This document shows, piece by piece, positions 25,037 through 35,679 of a DNA stretch of 64,000 nucleotides; positions within the stretch are counted from its first letter, which is position 1; each line of letters begins with the position of its first letter. Where the stretch lies: the NCBI RefSeq assembly GCF_014651015.1, contig NZ_BMWB01000009.1:155901-219900 (forward strand), written 5' to 3'. The notes beneath the pieces are model-generated. The model was given only the letters and a program-made list of their open reading frames with translations. It had not been told where the DNA came from and searched no databases. The stretch is from Streptomyces xantholiticus. GTDB taxonomy: Bacteria; Actinomycetota; Actinomycetes; Streptomycetales; Streptomycetaceae. The position numbers and the translations under genes were made by a program.

Positions 25037-26497
25037 ATGGGGGCGGACCAGATCCGGCGATGGGAGTCGGGCGCTCTGGCGCACGCCGTCTCCGACCCTT
25101 TCGGCCAGGGACCGCTGCCCTGGCTGCGTGGCAGCGAGCAGTATTTCGACGACACCGGCCACGTCGTTCCTTGGTACGCAGACCCCCATCTGGCCCGGGG
25201 CGGTTCCGGCGGCCCCCGCACCGCGGACGACGTACGCCGCCAGATCAAAGGGTTCGCGAGTCCCGGCGCCGCCGCACCCGGCGAGGCGATCGACTTCCAC
25301 ATCACGGTCGACCCGCCGCAGCAGTTCTCCGTGGACATCTACCGCATCGGCCACTACGGCGGTGACGGTGCAGCAAAGATCACCACGAGCCCCCGTCTTT
25401 CCGGGATCGTCCAGCCGCCGCCGCTCACCGCCGACCGCACGGTCTCCTGCCACCACTGGTGGCTCTCGTGGCGGCTGCAGATCCCCTCGTACTGGTCGAT
25501 CGGCGCATACGTCGCCGTGCTGACCACCCTCGACGGATACCGATCCCACATCCCCTTCACGGTCCGCGGCGACCATCCCGCAGACCTCCTGCTGCTGCTG
25601 CCCGACCTCACATGGCAGGCCTACAACCTCTACCCCGAGGACGGCCGCACCGGCGCGAGTCTTTACCACGCCTGGGACGAGAAAGGCAGGCTGCTGGGCG
25701 AGGAGAACGCCGCGATCACGGTCTCCTTCGACCGCCCGTACGCGGGCGCGGGCCTCCCGCTCCATGTCGGCCACGCCTACGACTTCATCCGCTGGGCCGA
25801 GCGGTACGGCTACGACCTCGCCTACGCCGACACCCGCGATCTGCACGCCGGCCGGATCGACCCCGCGCGGTACCGGGGCCTGGTGTTCCCCGGCCACGAC
25901 GAGTACTGGTCGGCGCCCATGCGCCGCTCCGCGGAGCTGGCCCGCGATCGGGGCACCTCGCTCGTGTTCCTCTCGGCGAACACCATGTACTGGCGGGTCG
26001 AGCTGGGCCCCTCGCCCTCCGGGATGCCCGACCGGCTCCTGACCTGCCGCAAACGTCGCGGACCCGGCAAGCCCGCGCTGTGGCGCGAGGTGGACCGGGC
26101 GGAGCAGCAGCTGCTGGGCATCCAGTACGCGGGCCGTGTGCCGGAACCGTCCCCCCTGGTCGTACGGAACGCGGACCACTGGCTGTGGGAGGCCACCGGG
26201 GCGCTGGAGGGCGACGAGCTGCCGGGCCTGGTCGCCGGAGAGGCCGACCGGTACTTCCCGCGCACCGCGCTGCCCGAGCACGAGGGCAGGATCCTGCTCG
26301 CCCATTCGCCCTACCGGGACGGTGACGGCGCCCTCCGGCACCAGGAGACGTCGCTCTATCGAGCGCCCTCGGGGGCGCTGGTCTTCGCGTCGGGGACGTT
26401 CGCCTGGTCCCCCGCCCTTGACCGCCCCGGCCATGTCGACACCCGTGTCCAGCGCGCGACGGCCAATCTGCTGGACCGGATCTGCAAGCGGGACTGA
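25037..26497 (+). CDS. N,N-dimethylformamidase large-subunit-like protein
   Basis: 486 residues, ATG with GGAGGGGG upstream. The first 190 residues form an Ig-like domain (FHITVDPPQQFSVDIYRIGHY). The rest is the domain known from the DMFase beta subunit: LTWQAYNLYPEDGRTGASLY, SFDRPY, LHVGHAYDFIRWAERYGYDL, VFPGHDEYWS and VFLSANTMYWRVE. In characterised DMFase two Tyr and a Glu bind iron; which residues do so here I cannot assign. No small-subunit gene is near. Substrate unknown. No signal peptide. Confidence 0.8.
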   Translation: MGADQIRRWESGALAHAVSDPFGQGPLPWLRGSEQYFDDTGHVVPWYADPHLARGGSGGPRTADDVRRQIKGFASPGAAAPGEAIDFHITVDPPQQFSVDIYRIGHYGGDGAAKITTSPRLSGIVQPPPLTADRTVSCHHWWLSWRLQIPSYWSIGAYVAVLTTLDGYRSHIPFTVRGDHPADLLLLLPDLTWQAYNLYPEDGRTGASLYHAWDEKGRLLGEENAAITVSFDRPYAGAGLPLHVGHAYDFIRWAERYGYDLAYADTRDLHAGRIDPARYRGLVFPGHDEYWSAPMRRSAELARDRGTSLVFLSANTMYWRVELGPSPSGMPDRLLTCRKRRGPGKPALWREVDRAEQQLLGIQYAGRVPEPSPLVVRNADHWLWEATGALEGDELPGLVAGEADRYFPRTALPEHEGRILLAHSPYRDGDGALRHQETSLYRAPSGALVFASGTFAWSPALDRPGHVDTRVQRATANLLDRICKRD

Positions 26498-26611
26498 GCC
26501 GCGTCGGCGGACGGTCCGAGCCGTCACCGGACCTCCTCCCACCCCTGATCGGGTGGTCCCGGCCCGCATACGGGACAATCGGAGCTGTTGTTCACAGCCA
26601 CGGGAGGAACC

Positions 26612-27511
26612 GTGTCCGGATTCGTCGAAAAGCCCGAGCCGCTGCAGGTGCCAGGTCTGGTGCATCTGCACACCGGCAAGGTGCGCGAGCTGTACCAGAA
26701 CGAGGCGGGCGACCTCGTGATGGTCGCCAGCGACCGCATGTCGGCGTTCGACTGGGTGCTCCCCACCGAGATCCCCGACAAGGGCCGGGTGCTGACCCAG
26801 CTCTCGCTGTGGTGGTTCGAGCGCCTGCAGGACCTGATCGGCAACCACGTCATCTCCACCGACGTGCCCGACGGCGCGCCCGACGACTGGGCCGGCCGCA
26901 CCATGGTGTGCAAGTCACTGCGCATGGTCCCGGTCGAGTGCGTGGCCCGCGGCTATCTCACCGGTTCCGGCCTCGCCGAGTACGAGCAGACCCGCACGGT
27001 GTGCGGTCTGGCGCTCCCCGAGGGGCTGAGTGACGGCTCCGAGCTGCCCGCCCCGATCTTCACGCCCGCCACCAAGGCGGCCGTCGGCGAACACGACGAG
27101 AACGTCAGCTACGAGGAGGTGGCCCGCCAGGTCGGTGCCGAGACCGCCGCCTACCTGCGCCAGTCGACCCTCGCCGTCTACTCCCTGGCCCGCGACATCG
27201 CGCGCGACCGGGGCATCATCCTGGCCGACACCAAGTTCGAGTTCGGCTTCGACGGCGACGAGTTGATCATCGCCGACGAGGTGCTCACCCCGGACTCGTC
27301 CCGTTTCTGGCCGGCCGCGAGCTGGGAGCCGGGCCGTGCCCAGCCGTCGTACGACAAGCAGTTCGTACGCGACTGGCTGACGTCCCCCGCCTCCGGCTGG
27401 GACCGCAAGAGCGAGCAGCCGCCGCCCGCCCTCCCCCAGGAGGTCGTGGAGGCGACCCGCACCAAGTACGTGGAGGCGTACGAGCTGCTGACCGGCACAG
27501 CCTGGCACTAG
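26612..27511 (+). CDS. purC: SAICAR synthetase
   Basis: 299 residues, GTG with GGGAGG six bases upstream. It couples CAIR and aspartate with ATP. Recognisable parts are HTGKVRELYQNEAGDLVMVA, SDRMSAFDWVLPTEIPDKG, MVPVECVARGYLTGSG, the C-terminal ADTKFEFGFDGDELIIADEV and LTPDSSRFWPA. It is the longer form (about 300 residues) common in actinobacteria and fungi. It stands alone between the DMFase-like gene and a tRNA-Gly; a perfect hairpin follows. Confidence 0.96.
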   Translation: MSGFVEKPEPLQVPGLVHLHTGKVRELYQNEAGDLVMVASDRMSAFDWVLPTEIPDKGRVLTQLSLWWFERLQDLIGNHVISTDVPDGAPDDWAGRTMVCKSLRMVPVECVARGYLTGSGLAEYEQTRTVCGLALPEGLSDGSELPAPIFTPATKAAVGEHDENVSYEEVARQVGAETAAYLRQSTLAVYSLARDIARDRGIILADTKFEFGFDGDELIIADEVLTPDSSRFWPAASWEPGRAQPSYDKQFVRDWLTSPASGWDRKSEQPPPALPQEVVEATRTKYVEAYELLTGTAWH

Positions 27512-27589
27512 CAGCCTGTCCGGCGGACCAGGGCGCCCGAGCACGAGCCCGGTCCTGGTCCGGCCGGACGGATCGCGGCCGCACACGAA

Positions 27590-27619
27590 GAAGCCCCCGG
27601 CGAGATCGCCGGGGGCTTC
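27590..27619. terminator. Hairpin between purC and tRNA-Gly
   Basis: GAAGCCCCCGGCGA pairs with TCGCCGGGGGCTTC around GA. It serves purC on the plus strand and the tRNA on the minus strand. Confidence 0.8.
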
Positions 27620-27625
27620 ACACTG

Positions 27626-27698
27626 AGCGGACGACGAGATTCGAACTCGCGACCCTCACCTTGGCAAGGTGATGCTCTACCAACTGAGCCACGTCCGC
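27626..27698 (-). tRNA. tRNA-Gly(GCC), copy 1
   Basis: 73 bases. Acceptor GCGGACG/CGTCCGC, anticodon loop TTGCCAA in CACC/GGTG, T loop GAGTTCGAATCTC. Identical to the copy at 31484-31556. No CCA. Confidence 0.95.
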
Positions 27699-27720
27699 AT
27701 GCGCCGTAGCGCGGAAACCA

Positions 27721-28356
27721 CTATACCCAACCTCGGCGGCGTGCGAGACGCACTGCCGTGTGACGGTTCTCCGCACCCAGCTTGGCGGCGGCCGAGGAGA
27801 GGTAGTTCCGTACCGTCCCCTGGGACAGCGAGGCCCGCTCGGCGATCTCCGCGATCGGGGCTCCGTCCGCCGCGAGGCCCAGTACCTCGGCCTCCCTCGC
27901 GGTCAGCGGCGAGTCGCCCGCCGAGATCGCGTCGGCCGCCAACTCCGGGTCGACGAACCGGTTTCCGGCATGCACGGTACGGATGATCTCGGCGAGCCGC
28001 TGGGCGCTCACGGTCTTGGGCACAAAGCCCCGCACACCTGCCACGAGGGCCCTTTTCAGGTGCCCGGGCAGCCCGTGACTGGTCACGATCATGGTCCGGC
28101 AGCCGGGCAGTTCGTCCCGCAGCGTTGTGGCCACTGTCACACCGTCCGCGCCGGGCATCTGCAGATCCAGCACGGCCACGTCCGGTCGGTGGGCCCGCGC
28201 CATGGCCAGCGCCTCGGGGCCGGTGGCCGCCTCCGCGACGACGAGGAGGTCGTCCTCGAGGGCGAGCAGCGCGGCCAGCGCCCCCCTGATCAGGTGCTCG
28301 TCGTCGGCGAGCAGCAGTCGCACGGGCGCACCCTGGCCCGGCCCTCCTCCCGTCAT
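27721..28356 (-). CDS. NarL/LuxR-type response regulator
   Basis: 211 residues from the ATG at 28356, which overlaps the kinase stop (ATGA). A GTG eleven codons later with GGAGGAGGG upstream is the alternative. The receiver domain has LLADDEH, the phosphoacceptor Asp64 in VAVLDLQMPG, and Lys in FVPKTVSA. The C-terminal helix-turn-helix reads LTAREAEVLGLAADGAPIAE and SLSQGTVRNYLSSAAAKLG. It pairs with the adjacent DesK-like kinase and most likely controls the ABC transporter in the same operon. A matching palindrome lies before the operon. Confidence 0.93.
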   Translation of the reverse strand: MTGGGPGQGAPVRLLLADDEHLIRGALAALLALEDDLLVVAEAATGPEALAMARAHRPDVAVLDLQMPGADGVTVATTLRDELPGCRTMIVTSHGLPGHLKRALVAGVRGFVPKTVSAQRLAEIIRTVHAGNRFVDPELAADAISAGDSPLTAREAEVLGLAADGAPIAEIAERASLSQGTVRNYLSSAAAKLGAENRHTAVRLARRRGWV

Positions 28357-29576
28357 CGAGGCACCTCCGCCGTCAGCCGGAACATCCGGCCGCCGACCGG
28401 GCCGGCGTCCAGGGTGCCGCCGAGCGCGGCCAGCCGCTCCCGCAGGCCCGCGAGCCCGGAGCCACCGCCGCAGGTGGGGGACCCGCCGCTCAGCCCGTCG
28501 TTCTCGACGACCAGCACCGCGGCCGCCGACGACACGGAGAGGCGTACCGCGCAGGTGCGGGGGTCGCCGTGCCGCAGCACATTGGTCGCCGCCTCGCGGA
28601 CGACCCAGCCGAGCGCCGACTGTGTCCGGGCCGGCAGGCCGTCCGCCGAAGCCGCTCCCGAGACGGCGCAGTTGATCCCCGCTGCCGTCAGCACGCTGCG
28701 CGCTCCCTCGAGTTCGACCGCGAGGTCGGCGTCCCGGTACCCGCGCACCACTTCCCTCAGCTCTCTCTGCGACTCCTGTGCGATGCGCTGCACCTCCAGC
28801 ATCTGGTCCACCGCCTCCGGCCGTCCCCGCTGGGCCAACTGCACGGCCAGCTCGCTCTTCAGGGCCACCACGGCCAGGTTCCGTCCGAGGATGTCGTGCA
28901 CGTCCCGCCCGAACCGCAGCCGCTCCTCGGCGACCGCAAGCCGTGCCTGCACGTCCCTCGCCTCCTCCGCCTGCCACATGACCTGCAGGCTCCAGGCACA
29001 CGGCCGTACGGTGACCAGGGTCAGTGCGCAGGTGATCAACGCCATCAGTGCCAGCCCCGCCAGCTCGCCGCCGCGCATCCCGGCTGCCGCGAAGACCATG
29101 AACAGTACGGCCGTGAACGCCGCGTACCGAAGCAACAGGACCCGGATCGACACCAGCAGCGCGTACGGGATGGTGAACGCCAGCGGGACCTGCATCAGCA
29201 AGAAGGCGATCATGCCGTCCCCGACGCCGTCGACCGCCCGCAGTGAGGCGGTCAGCGCCACCGCAACGGCCAGCAGGGCCAGGGGGAGCGCCAGCCGTCG
29301 GCGGGGGAGGACCGCCTTGCCGAGATAGTGGTCGAGCGCCGGACCGGTGATGCGGTTGGAGACGACGCACTGCGCGACGCTCACCACGGTGAGTACCGCC
29401 CCGAGGGCGAGGGGCAGCGGCTGGTGCCCCACGCTCCCGATCAGCGGCAGGAGGCCCCAGCTCGCCATCAGGAACCAGACCATGACGCAGAGCGTGGCCC
29501 GCGAATAGAGGTCGATCTTCTGCAGTTTGCTGCGCTCCTGCCATCGCCGGCGCCAACCGCGTACCCCCGCCAACAC
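28353..29576 (-). CDS. DesK/NarX-type sensor histidine kinase
   Basis: 407 residues, GTG start. Five or six membrane helices occupy residues about 35-200, with no large external domain, so it senses from within the membrane. The HisKA_3 phosphoacceptor is in LRFGRDVHDILGRNLAVVAL; the ATPase part has WVVREAATNVLRHGDP (N box) and GSGLAGLRERLAALGG (G box). This kinase/regulator/ABC arrangement is like the LnrJK-LnrLMN and BceRS-type antibiotic-sensing units. It begins 24 bases after the permease stop. Confidence 0.93.
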   Translation of the reverse strand: MLAGVRGWRRRWQERSKLQKIDLYSRATLCVMVWFLMASWGLLPLIGSVGHQPLPLALGAVLTVVSVAQCVVSNRITGPALDHYLGKAVLPRRRLALPLALLAVAVALTASLRAVDGVGDGMIAFLLMQVPLAFTIPYALLVSIRVLLLRYAAFTAVLFMVFAAAGMRGGELAGLALMALITCALTLVTVRPCAWSLQVMWQAEEARDVQARLAVAEERLRFGRDVHDILGRNLAVVALKSELAVQLAQRGRPEAVDQMLEVQRIAQESQRELREVVRGYRDADLAVELEGARSVLTAAGINCAVSGAASADGLPARTQSALGWVVREAATNVLRHGDPRTCAVRLSVSSAAAVLVVENDGLSGGSPTCGGGSGLAGLRERLAALGGTLDAGPVGGRMFRLTAEVPR

Positions 29577-29600
29577 CGTCTTGCGCCCCCGTCGGCTCTC

Positions 29601-30419
29601 TCAGCGACGCGGCTCCCAGCGGAACCGCCTCTGCACAGCAAACACCGAGATGATGGTCCAGGCCATGACGACCGCGAGCTGTCCGAAGGTCTCTCCGGCG
29701 CTCGCGCCGCCGGTCCAGCCGTCTCTGATCAGGCCGATCACCGGTGTCAGGGGCAGGAGTTCGCAGACGGAGGCGATGCGTTCCGGCATCACGTCGAGCG
29801 GCACGACCATGCCGGAGCCGGCCATCGAGACCAGCATCAGCGGCATGACCGAGATCTGCGCGCCTTCCGCGGACCTGGTGAACGCCGCCGTCGTGGCGGC
29901 GAGCGCGCAACTCATCACCACACCGAGCAGGATTCCCGCGAGGGCGAGCCACCCGGCGCGCGGAGCCGGGATGTCCAGCGCCAGCGTGCAGCCGACGGCG
30001 AGCACGACGCACTGGGCCAGCCCGATCGCCACCGCCGGCAGGGAAGCGCCGGCCAGGATCTCGGTGTCGCGCAGTTCGCCGGTGCGCAGCCGCTTGAGGA
30101 CCAGCTCCTCGCGCCGTACGACGAACACCCCGACGAGCGTCGAGTAGACGGCGAAGAGCAGTGAGTAGCCGAGCGCGCCGGGGAGCAGCACGGTCCCGAC
30201 CGACAGGCCCGTGTCCTCCAGCTCCATCTCCTTGACCGCGGACGACATGGCGAACGTCAGCATCGCGGGCAGCACGAGCGCGGTGAACATGGTGGCCCTG
30301 TTGCGGCCGAGGAGGGCCAGCTCGGCGCGGGCGAGTGCGGTCATCCTGGCGCCGGCGGTCGTCACCGTCCGCGTGGACTGCGCGGCTATGGGGTGCCGGA
30401 CGGTGTCCGTGGAGCTCAT
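29601..30419 (-). CDS. ABC-2 type transporter permease
   Basis: 272 residues, ATG overlapping the ATPase stop (ATGA). Six membrane helices: TMFTALVLPAMLTFAMSSA, then LLPGALGYSLLFAVYSTLVG, and four more, with the ABC-2 signature MAGSGMVVPLDVMPERIASV and LTPVIGLIRDGWTGG. The cytosolic segment VVRREELVLKRLRTGELRDT is the coupling region. It needs the adjacent ATPase to function as a drug or lipid exporter. Confidence 0.92.
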   Translation of the reverse strand: MSSTDTVRHPIAAQSTRTVTTAGARMTALARAELALLGRNRATMFTALVLPAMLTFAMSSAVKEMELEDTGLSVGTVLLPGALGYSLLFAVYSTLVGVFVVRREELVLKRLRTGELRDTEILAGASLPAVAIGLAQCVVLAVGCTLALDIPAPRAGWLALAGILLGVVMSCALAATTAAFTRSAEGAQISVMPLMLVSMAGSGMVVPLDVMPERIASVCELLPLTPVIGLIRDGWTGGASAGETFGQLAVVMAWTIISVFAVQRRFRWEPRR

Positions 30420-31348
30420 CGGGTGGTCTCCTGGTCCTTCGCGATGTGCAGGAAGGCCTCTTCGAGCGAGGCGGAACGGACGCCCAGGCCGCGCAGTTCG
30501 ACGCGCTGCTCCTGGGCCCAGAGCAGCAGCCCGGTGGCTGCCCGCTGGAGTTCGAAGGTGCGCAGCCGGATCGTCCGGCCCACCGTCTCGTGGCTGCGGA
30601 TCCCGAGCGGTGCCAGCGGCGGCAGATCGCCGGCGAGGAAGCCCTCGGGCAGCTCGAAGGAGATGTGCGAAGGCTGTGCCGCGACGACCTCGTCGACCCG
30701 GCCCTCCGCGGCGATCCGCCCCTCGTGCATGATCGCCAGCCGGTCGGCGAGGCCTTCCGCCTCCTCCAGGTAGTGCGTGGTCAGCAGAACGGTGGTGCCG
30801 GCGTCGCGCAGGGTGCGCACCAGCTCCCACGTCTCGCGTCGGCCCTCGGCATCCAGACCGGTCGTCGGCTCGTCGAGGAACAGCACCTCCGGCCGTCCCA
30901 GGAGCGCCAGCGCCAGGTCGAGCCGGCGCTTCTCGCCGCCGGACAGCTGCTTCACCCGCACGTCGGACCGCCGGGTGAGCCCCACGGTCTCCAGGGCCTC
31001 GCCGACCGGCCGGGCGCCGCTGGTGCACCCCGCCCACATCCGGGTGGTCTCCGCGACGGTCAGCTCGGCGGGGAAACCGCCCTCCTGCAGCATCACGCCG
31101 ATGCGGGGGCGGACAGCGGCCCGTTCGCGGTACGGGTCATGGCCGAGGACCCGCACGGAGCCGCCGTCCGGCCGGGCGAGGCCCTCCAGCAGTTCGACGG
31201 TGGAGGTCTTGCCCGCGCCGTTCGTCCCCAGCAGCGCGAAGATCTCACCGCGGGCGGCGCGGAAGGTGATTCCGGTCACGGCTTCGAAGCCGCCGGCGTA
31301 GGTGCGCCGGAGGTCCTCGGCCTCGATCACGTAGTCGTCGTCGGTCAT
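30416..31348 (-). CDS. ABC transporter ATP-binding protein, drug-export (DrrA-like) type
   Basis: 310 residues. Walker A LGTNGAGKTST (40-50), Q loop MLQEGG, signature KQLSGGEKRRLDLALALLG, Walker B VLFLDEPTTGLD and switch His in LLTTHYLEEA. The C-terminal 90 residues are the extension typical of DrrA-type exporters. It is the first gene of a four-gene operon (ATPase, permease, kinase, regulator) in which two junctions overlap by ATGA. Substrate unknown; members include linearmycin and daunorubicin exporters. Confidence 0.94.
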   Translation of the reverse strand: MTDDDYVIEAEDLRRTYAGGFEAVTGITFRAARGEIFALLGTNGAGKTSTVELLEGLARPDGGSVRVLGHDPYRERAAVRPRIGVMLQEGGFPAELTVAETTRMWAGCTSGARPVGEALETVGLTRRSDVRVKQLSGGEKRRLDLALALLGRPEVLFLDEPTTGLDAEGRRETWELVRTLRDAGTTVLLTTHYLEEAEGLADRLAIMHEGRIAAEGRVDEVVAAQPSHISFELPEGFLAGDLPPLAPLGIRSHETVGRTIRLRTFELQRAATGLLLWAQEQRVELRGLGVRSASLEEAFLHIAKDQETTR

Positions 31349-31405
31349 GCCTCAAGGCTTCCGCCGACGGAAAGGACCTGGCAGTGCGCGGTGTCACCAC
31401 CTGCC

Positions 31406-31419
31406 ATGACAAATGTCAT
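31406..31419. promoter_or_regulatory. Palindromic operator of the ABC/two-component operon
   Basis: ATGACA-AA-TGTCAT is a perfect inverted repeat 58 bp upstream of the ATPase start. NarL-type regulators such as DesR, LiaR and LnrK bind this kind of site as dimers. It is the only such site seen near the operon. Confidence 0.55.
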
Positions 31420-31444
31420 CGGCCGTGATCCACCGGGGAAACGA

Positions 31445-31477
31445 CGAAGGCCCCGGTCATATCGACCAGGGCCTTCG
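31445..31477. terminator. Hairpin after tRNA-Gly(GCC) copy 2
   Basis: CGAAGGCCC and GGGCCTTCG close an extended stem with one mismatch and a loop around ATAT. The foot is the same CGAAGG as in the other tRNA terminators. Confidence 0.65.
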
Positions 31478-31483
31478 ATGCTG

Positions 31484-31556
31484 AGCGGACGACGAGATTC
31501 GAACTCGCGACCCTCACCTTGGCAAGGTGATGCTCTACCAACTGAGCCACGTCCGC
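31484..31556 (-). tRNA. tRNA-Gly(GCC), copy 2
   Basis: 73 bases, identical to copy 1 at 27626-27698 and in the same orientation. Anticodon loop TTGCCAA. Confidence 0.95.
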
Positions 31557-31651
31557 ATTGCTCCGCGAGTCGACCCCTTGTTGGAGGGGCCACCGTGCGG
31601 TGCGTTCACCACTGTACCTGATCCACACCGGTGGACGGTAAAGCGATGCAG

Positions 31652-31723
31652 AGCGGGTGACAGGAATTGCACACTGCGCCTTCCCCCTGGAAGGGGGATG
31701 TTCTACTACTGAACTACACCCGC
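31652..31723 (-). tRNA. tRNA-Gly(TCC)
   Basis: 72 bases. Acceptor GCGGGTG/CACCCGC, anticodon loop CTTCCAG in TCCCC/GGGGA (anticodon TCC). The T arm is slightly unusual (TGTGCAATTCCTGTCA). 95 bases upstream of tRNA-Gly(GCC) on the same strand with no hairpin between, so the two are probably one transcript. Confidence 0.92.
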
Positions 31724-31734
31724 ACGCTGCTCGA

Positions 31735-31754
31735 GGCGGGCCTTTCGGCCTGCC
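31735..31754 (-). terminator. Short hairpin after lsrL
   Basis: GGCGGGCC pairs with GGCCTGCC around TTTC, eight pairs with one G-T. Lies between lsrL and tRNA-Gly(TCC). Confidence 0.4.
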
Positions 31755-31833
31755 CTTCGGCGTGCTCCAGACTGTAGCCGATCACCAGGGGGGCGGTGCA
31801 ACTCCGTTCGGCCGCGGCGTGGCCGGCTGTGGC

Positions 31834-32172
31834 TCAACTGGCCTCGCGGAACGCCTCGTAGACGCGCTTGGGGATGCGGCCGCGGGCCGGCACGTCCATC
31901 TTGTTGGACTGGGCCCACGCCCGGACCGCCGCCGGCGCGGGCTCGACCGAGGTGTGGCGGTAGGTGACGGTGCGGGACTTGTCGCGCTTGCCACTGCTCG
32001 CCTGCTTCCGGCCGGCCGCCATGTACGGCGCCAGCGCCTTGCGCAGTTTCTTTGCATTGGAGAGATTGAGGTCGATCTCGTACGACTTCCCGTCGAGGCC
32101 GAACTCGACCGTTTCCGCCGCTTCTCCGCCGTCGATGTCGTCGGAGAGCGTGACCACCACTCGCTGAGCCAC
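31834..32172 (-). CDS. lsrL: Lsr2-family nucleoid protein (LsrL)
   Basis: 112 residues, GTG with AAGGA ten bases upstream. The N-terminal dimer domain reads MAQRVVVTLSDDIDGGEAAE, VEFGLDGKSYEIDLN and LRKALAPYMAAGRK. The linker is basic (KQASSGKRDKSR) and the C-terminal DNA-binding domain ends SNKMDVPARGRIPKRVYEAF, with the RGR that enters the minor groove of AT-rich DNA. Lsr2 proteins silence foreign genes. In streptomycetes two copies exist; this one, next to purS, matches the position of LsrL rather than Lsr2 itself. A 10-bp inverted repeat lies in its upstream region. Confidence 0.9.
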   Translation of the reverse strand: MAQRVVVTLSDDIDGGEAAETVEFGLDGKSYEIDLNLSNAKKLRKALAPYMAAGRKQASSGKRDKSRTVTYRHTSVEPAPAAVRAWAQSNKMDVPARGRIPKRVYEAFREAS

Positions 32173-32192
32173 GGATATCGGTCCTTTCCCTG

Positions 32193-32237
32193 CGGTATCA
32201 CCGGTTACGACGTAGGTTCTGACGTGGGGTGATACCG
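32193..32237 (-). promoter_or_regulatory. 10-bp inverted repeat upstream of lsrL
   Basis: CGGTATCACC (32193-32202) and GGTGATACCG (32228-32237) are exact complements 25 bases apart, starting 20 bases upstream of the lsrL start. This could be a leader hairpin close to the ribosome binding site or a two-site operator. Confidence 0.5.
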
Positions 32238-32391
32238 GCTATTCGGCCGTCGAGGAGCAATGCTGCTTTCCTCCGTATTCCTTTGTACAGCGGACGGTGG
32301 CGCATTGTGAAGCCCTGGCAATTGCCTCCGCGTGTCCCTCGCAATGACGCCGGGATTCTTTCTCCGGTTTTCCTGGTTGGGGCAGCCGTAT

Positions 32392-32425
32392 ATCTACCCG
32401 CGTAGATTTTCGAGCCGGGTACGCT
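32392..32425 (+). promoter_or_regulatory. purS promoter with overlapping palindrome
   Basis: ATCTAC-CCGC-GTAGAT (32392-32407) is a perfect palindrome. TACGCT (32420-32425) can be the -10 of the purSQL operon, which puts the palindrome over the -35 region as expected for a repressor site. The start codon follows 38 bases later. Confidence 0.5.
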
Positions 32426-32463
32426 GAGGGAACCGCCCTCGCAACACACCACCGGGAGTGCCC

Positions 32464-32709
32464 GTGGCTCGCGTCGTAGTCGACGTCATGCTCAAGCCCG
32501 AGATCCTCGACCCCCAGGGACAGGCGGTGCAGCGTGCACTGCCTCGTCTGGGATTCGCCGGGATCGCGGACGTACGTCAGGGAAAGCGCTTCGAACTGGA
32601 GGTGGACGGGCCGGTCGACGACGCCGCCCTCGCCCGCATCCATGAGATGGCTGAAACGTTCCTCGCCAACACCGTGATCGAGGACTTCGTCGTGAAGGTG
32701 GAGTCGTGA
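32464..32709 (+). CDS. purS: FGAM synthetase subunit PurS
   Basis: 81 residues: MARVVVDVMLKPEILDPQGQ, then VRQGKRFELEVDG and FLANTVIEDFVVKVES. I chose GTG 32464 because GGGAG lies five bases before it; a GTG two codons earlier is too close to that site. PurS is a small dimer that bridges PurL and PurQ in the three-part enzyme of Gram-positives and channels ammonia. First gene of the purSQL operon; its stop overlaps the purQ start (GTGA). Confidence 0.95.
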   Translation: MARVVVDVMLKPEILDPQGQAVQRALPRLGFAGIADVRQGKRFELEVDGPVDDAALARIHEMAETFLANTVIEDFVVKVES

Positions 32710-33382
32710 CCTCTCGTATCGGAGTCGTCACCTTCCCCGGCACGCTCGACGACCGGGACGCGCTGCGCGCCGCCCGTCTCGCCGGTGCGGAGCCCGTTCC
32801 GCTGTGGCACCGCGACAAGGACCTCAAGCAGGTCGACGCGGTCGTACTCGCCGGCGGTTTCTCCTACGGCGACTATCTGCGTGCCGGAGCGATCTCCCGG
32901 TTCTCGCCGGTGATGGAGACGATCATCGAGCAGGCGAAGGCCGGTATGCCGGTCCTCGGCATCTGCAACGGCTTCCAGATCCTCACCGAGTCGCATCTGC
33001 TGCCGGGCGCCATGCTGCGCAACAACCACCTCCACTTCATCTGCCGCGACCAGACGCTGCGGGTGGAGAACGCGGACACCGCATGGACCGCCGACTACGA
33101 GGCGGGCCAGGAGATCTCCGTACCGCTGAAGAACATCGACGGCCGCTACGTGGCCGACGAGCGCACGCTCGACGAGCTGGAGGCAGAGGGCCGTGTCGCC
33201 TTCCGCTACCTCGACGGCAACCCGAACGGTTCGCTGCGCGACATCGCCGGTATCACCAACGCCGCGGGCAACGTGGTCGGCCTGATGCCGCACCCCGAGC
33301 ACGCAGTGGAGCCGCTGGTCGGTACGGGCCGTACCGACGGACTCGGATTCTTCACCTCGATCCTGAAGAAGTTGGTCGCAGC

Positions 33383-33386
<4 letters not shown>
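32706..33386 (+). CDS. purQ: FGAM synthetase glutaminase subunit PurQ
   Basis: 226 residues, GTG start. Class I glutamine amidotransferase: LAGGFSYGDYLRAGAI, nucleophile Cys in VLGICNGFQIL, and the His/Glu pair in GLMPHPEHAVE. It releases ammonia from glutamine for PurL. Overlaps purS by four bases and purL by four bases (ATGA), so all three subunits are translationally coupled. Confidence 0.96.
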
Positions 33387-35632
<2,246 letters not shown>

Positions 35633-35644
35633 CACGCCGCGAGG

Positions 35645-35679
35645 AAGCCCCCGCTCCGGCCTCGCCGGAGCGGGGGCTT
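35645..35679 (+). terminator. Terminator of purSQL
   Basis: AAGCCCCCGCTCCGGC pairs exactly with GCCGGAGCGGGGGCTT around CTC, 13 bases past the purL stop. The tail is TACTCG, with no T run. Confidence 0.8.
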
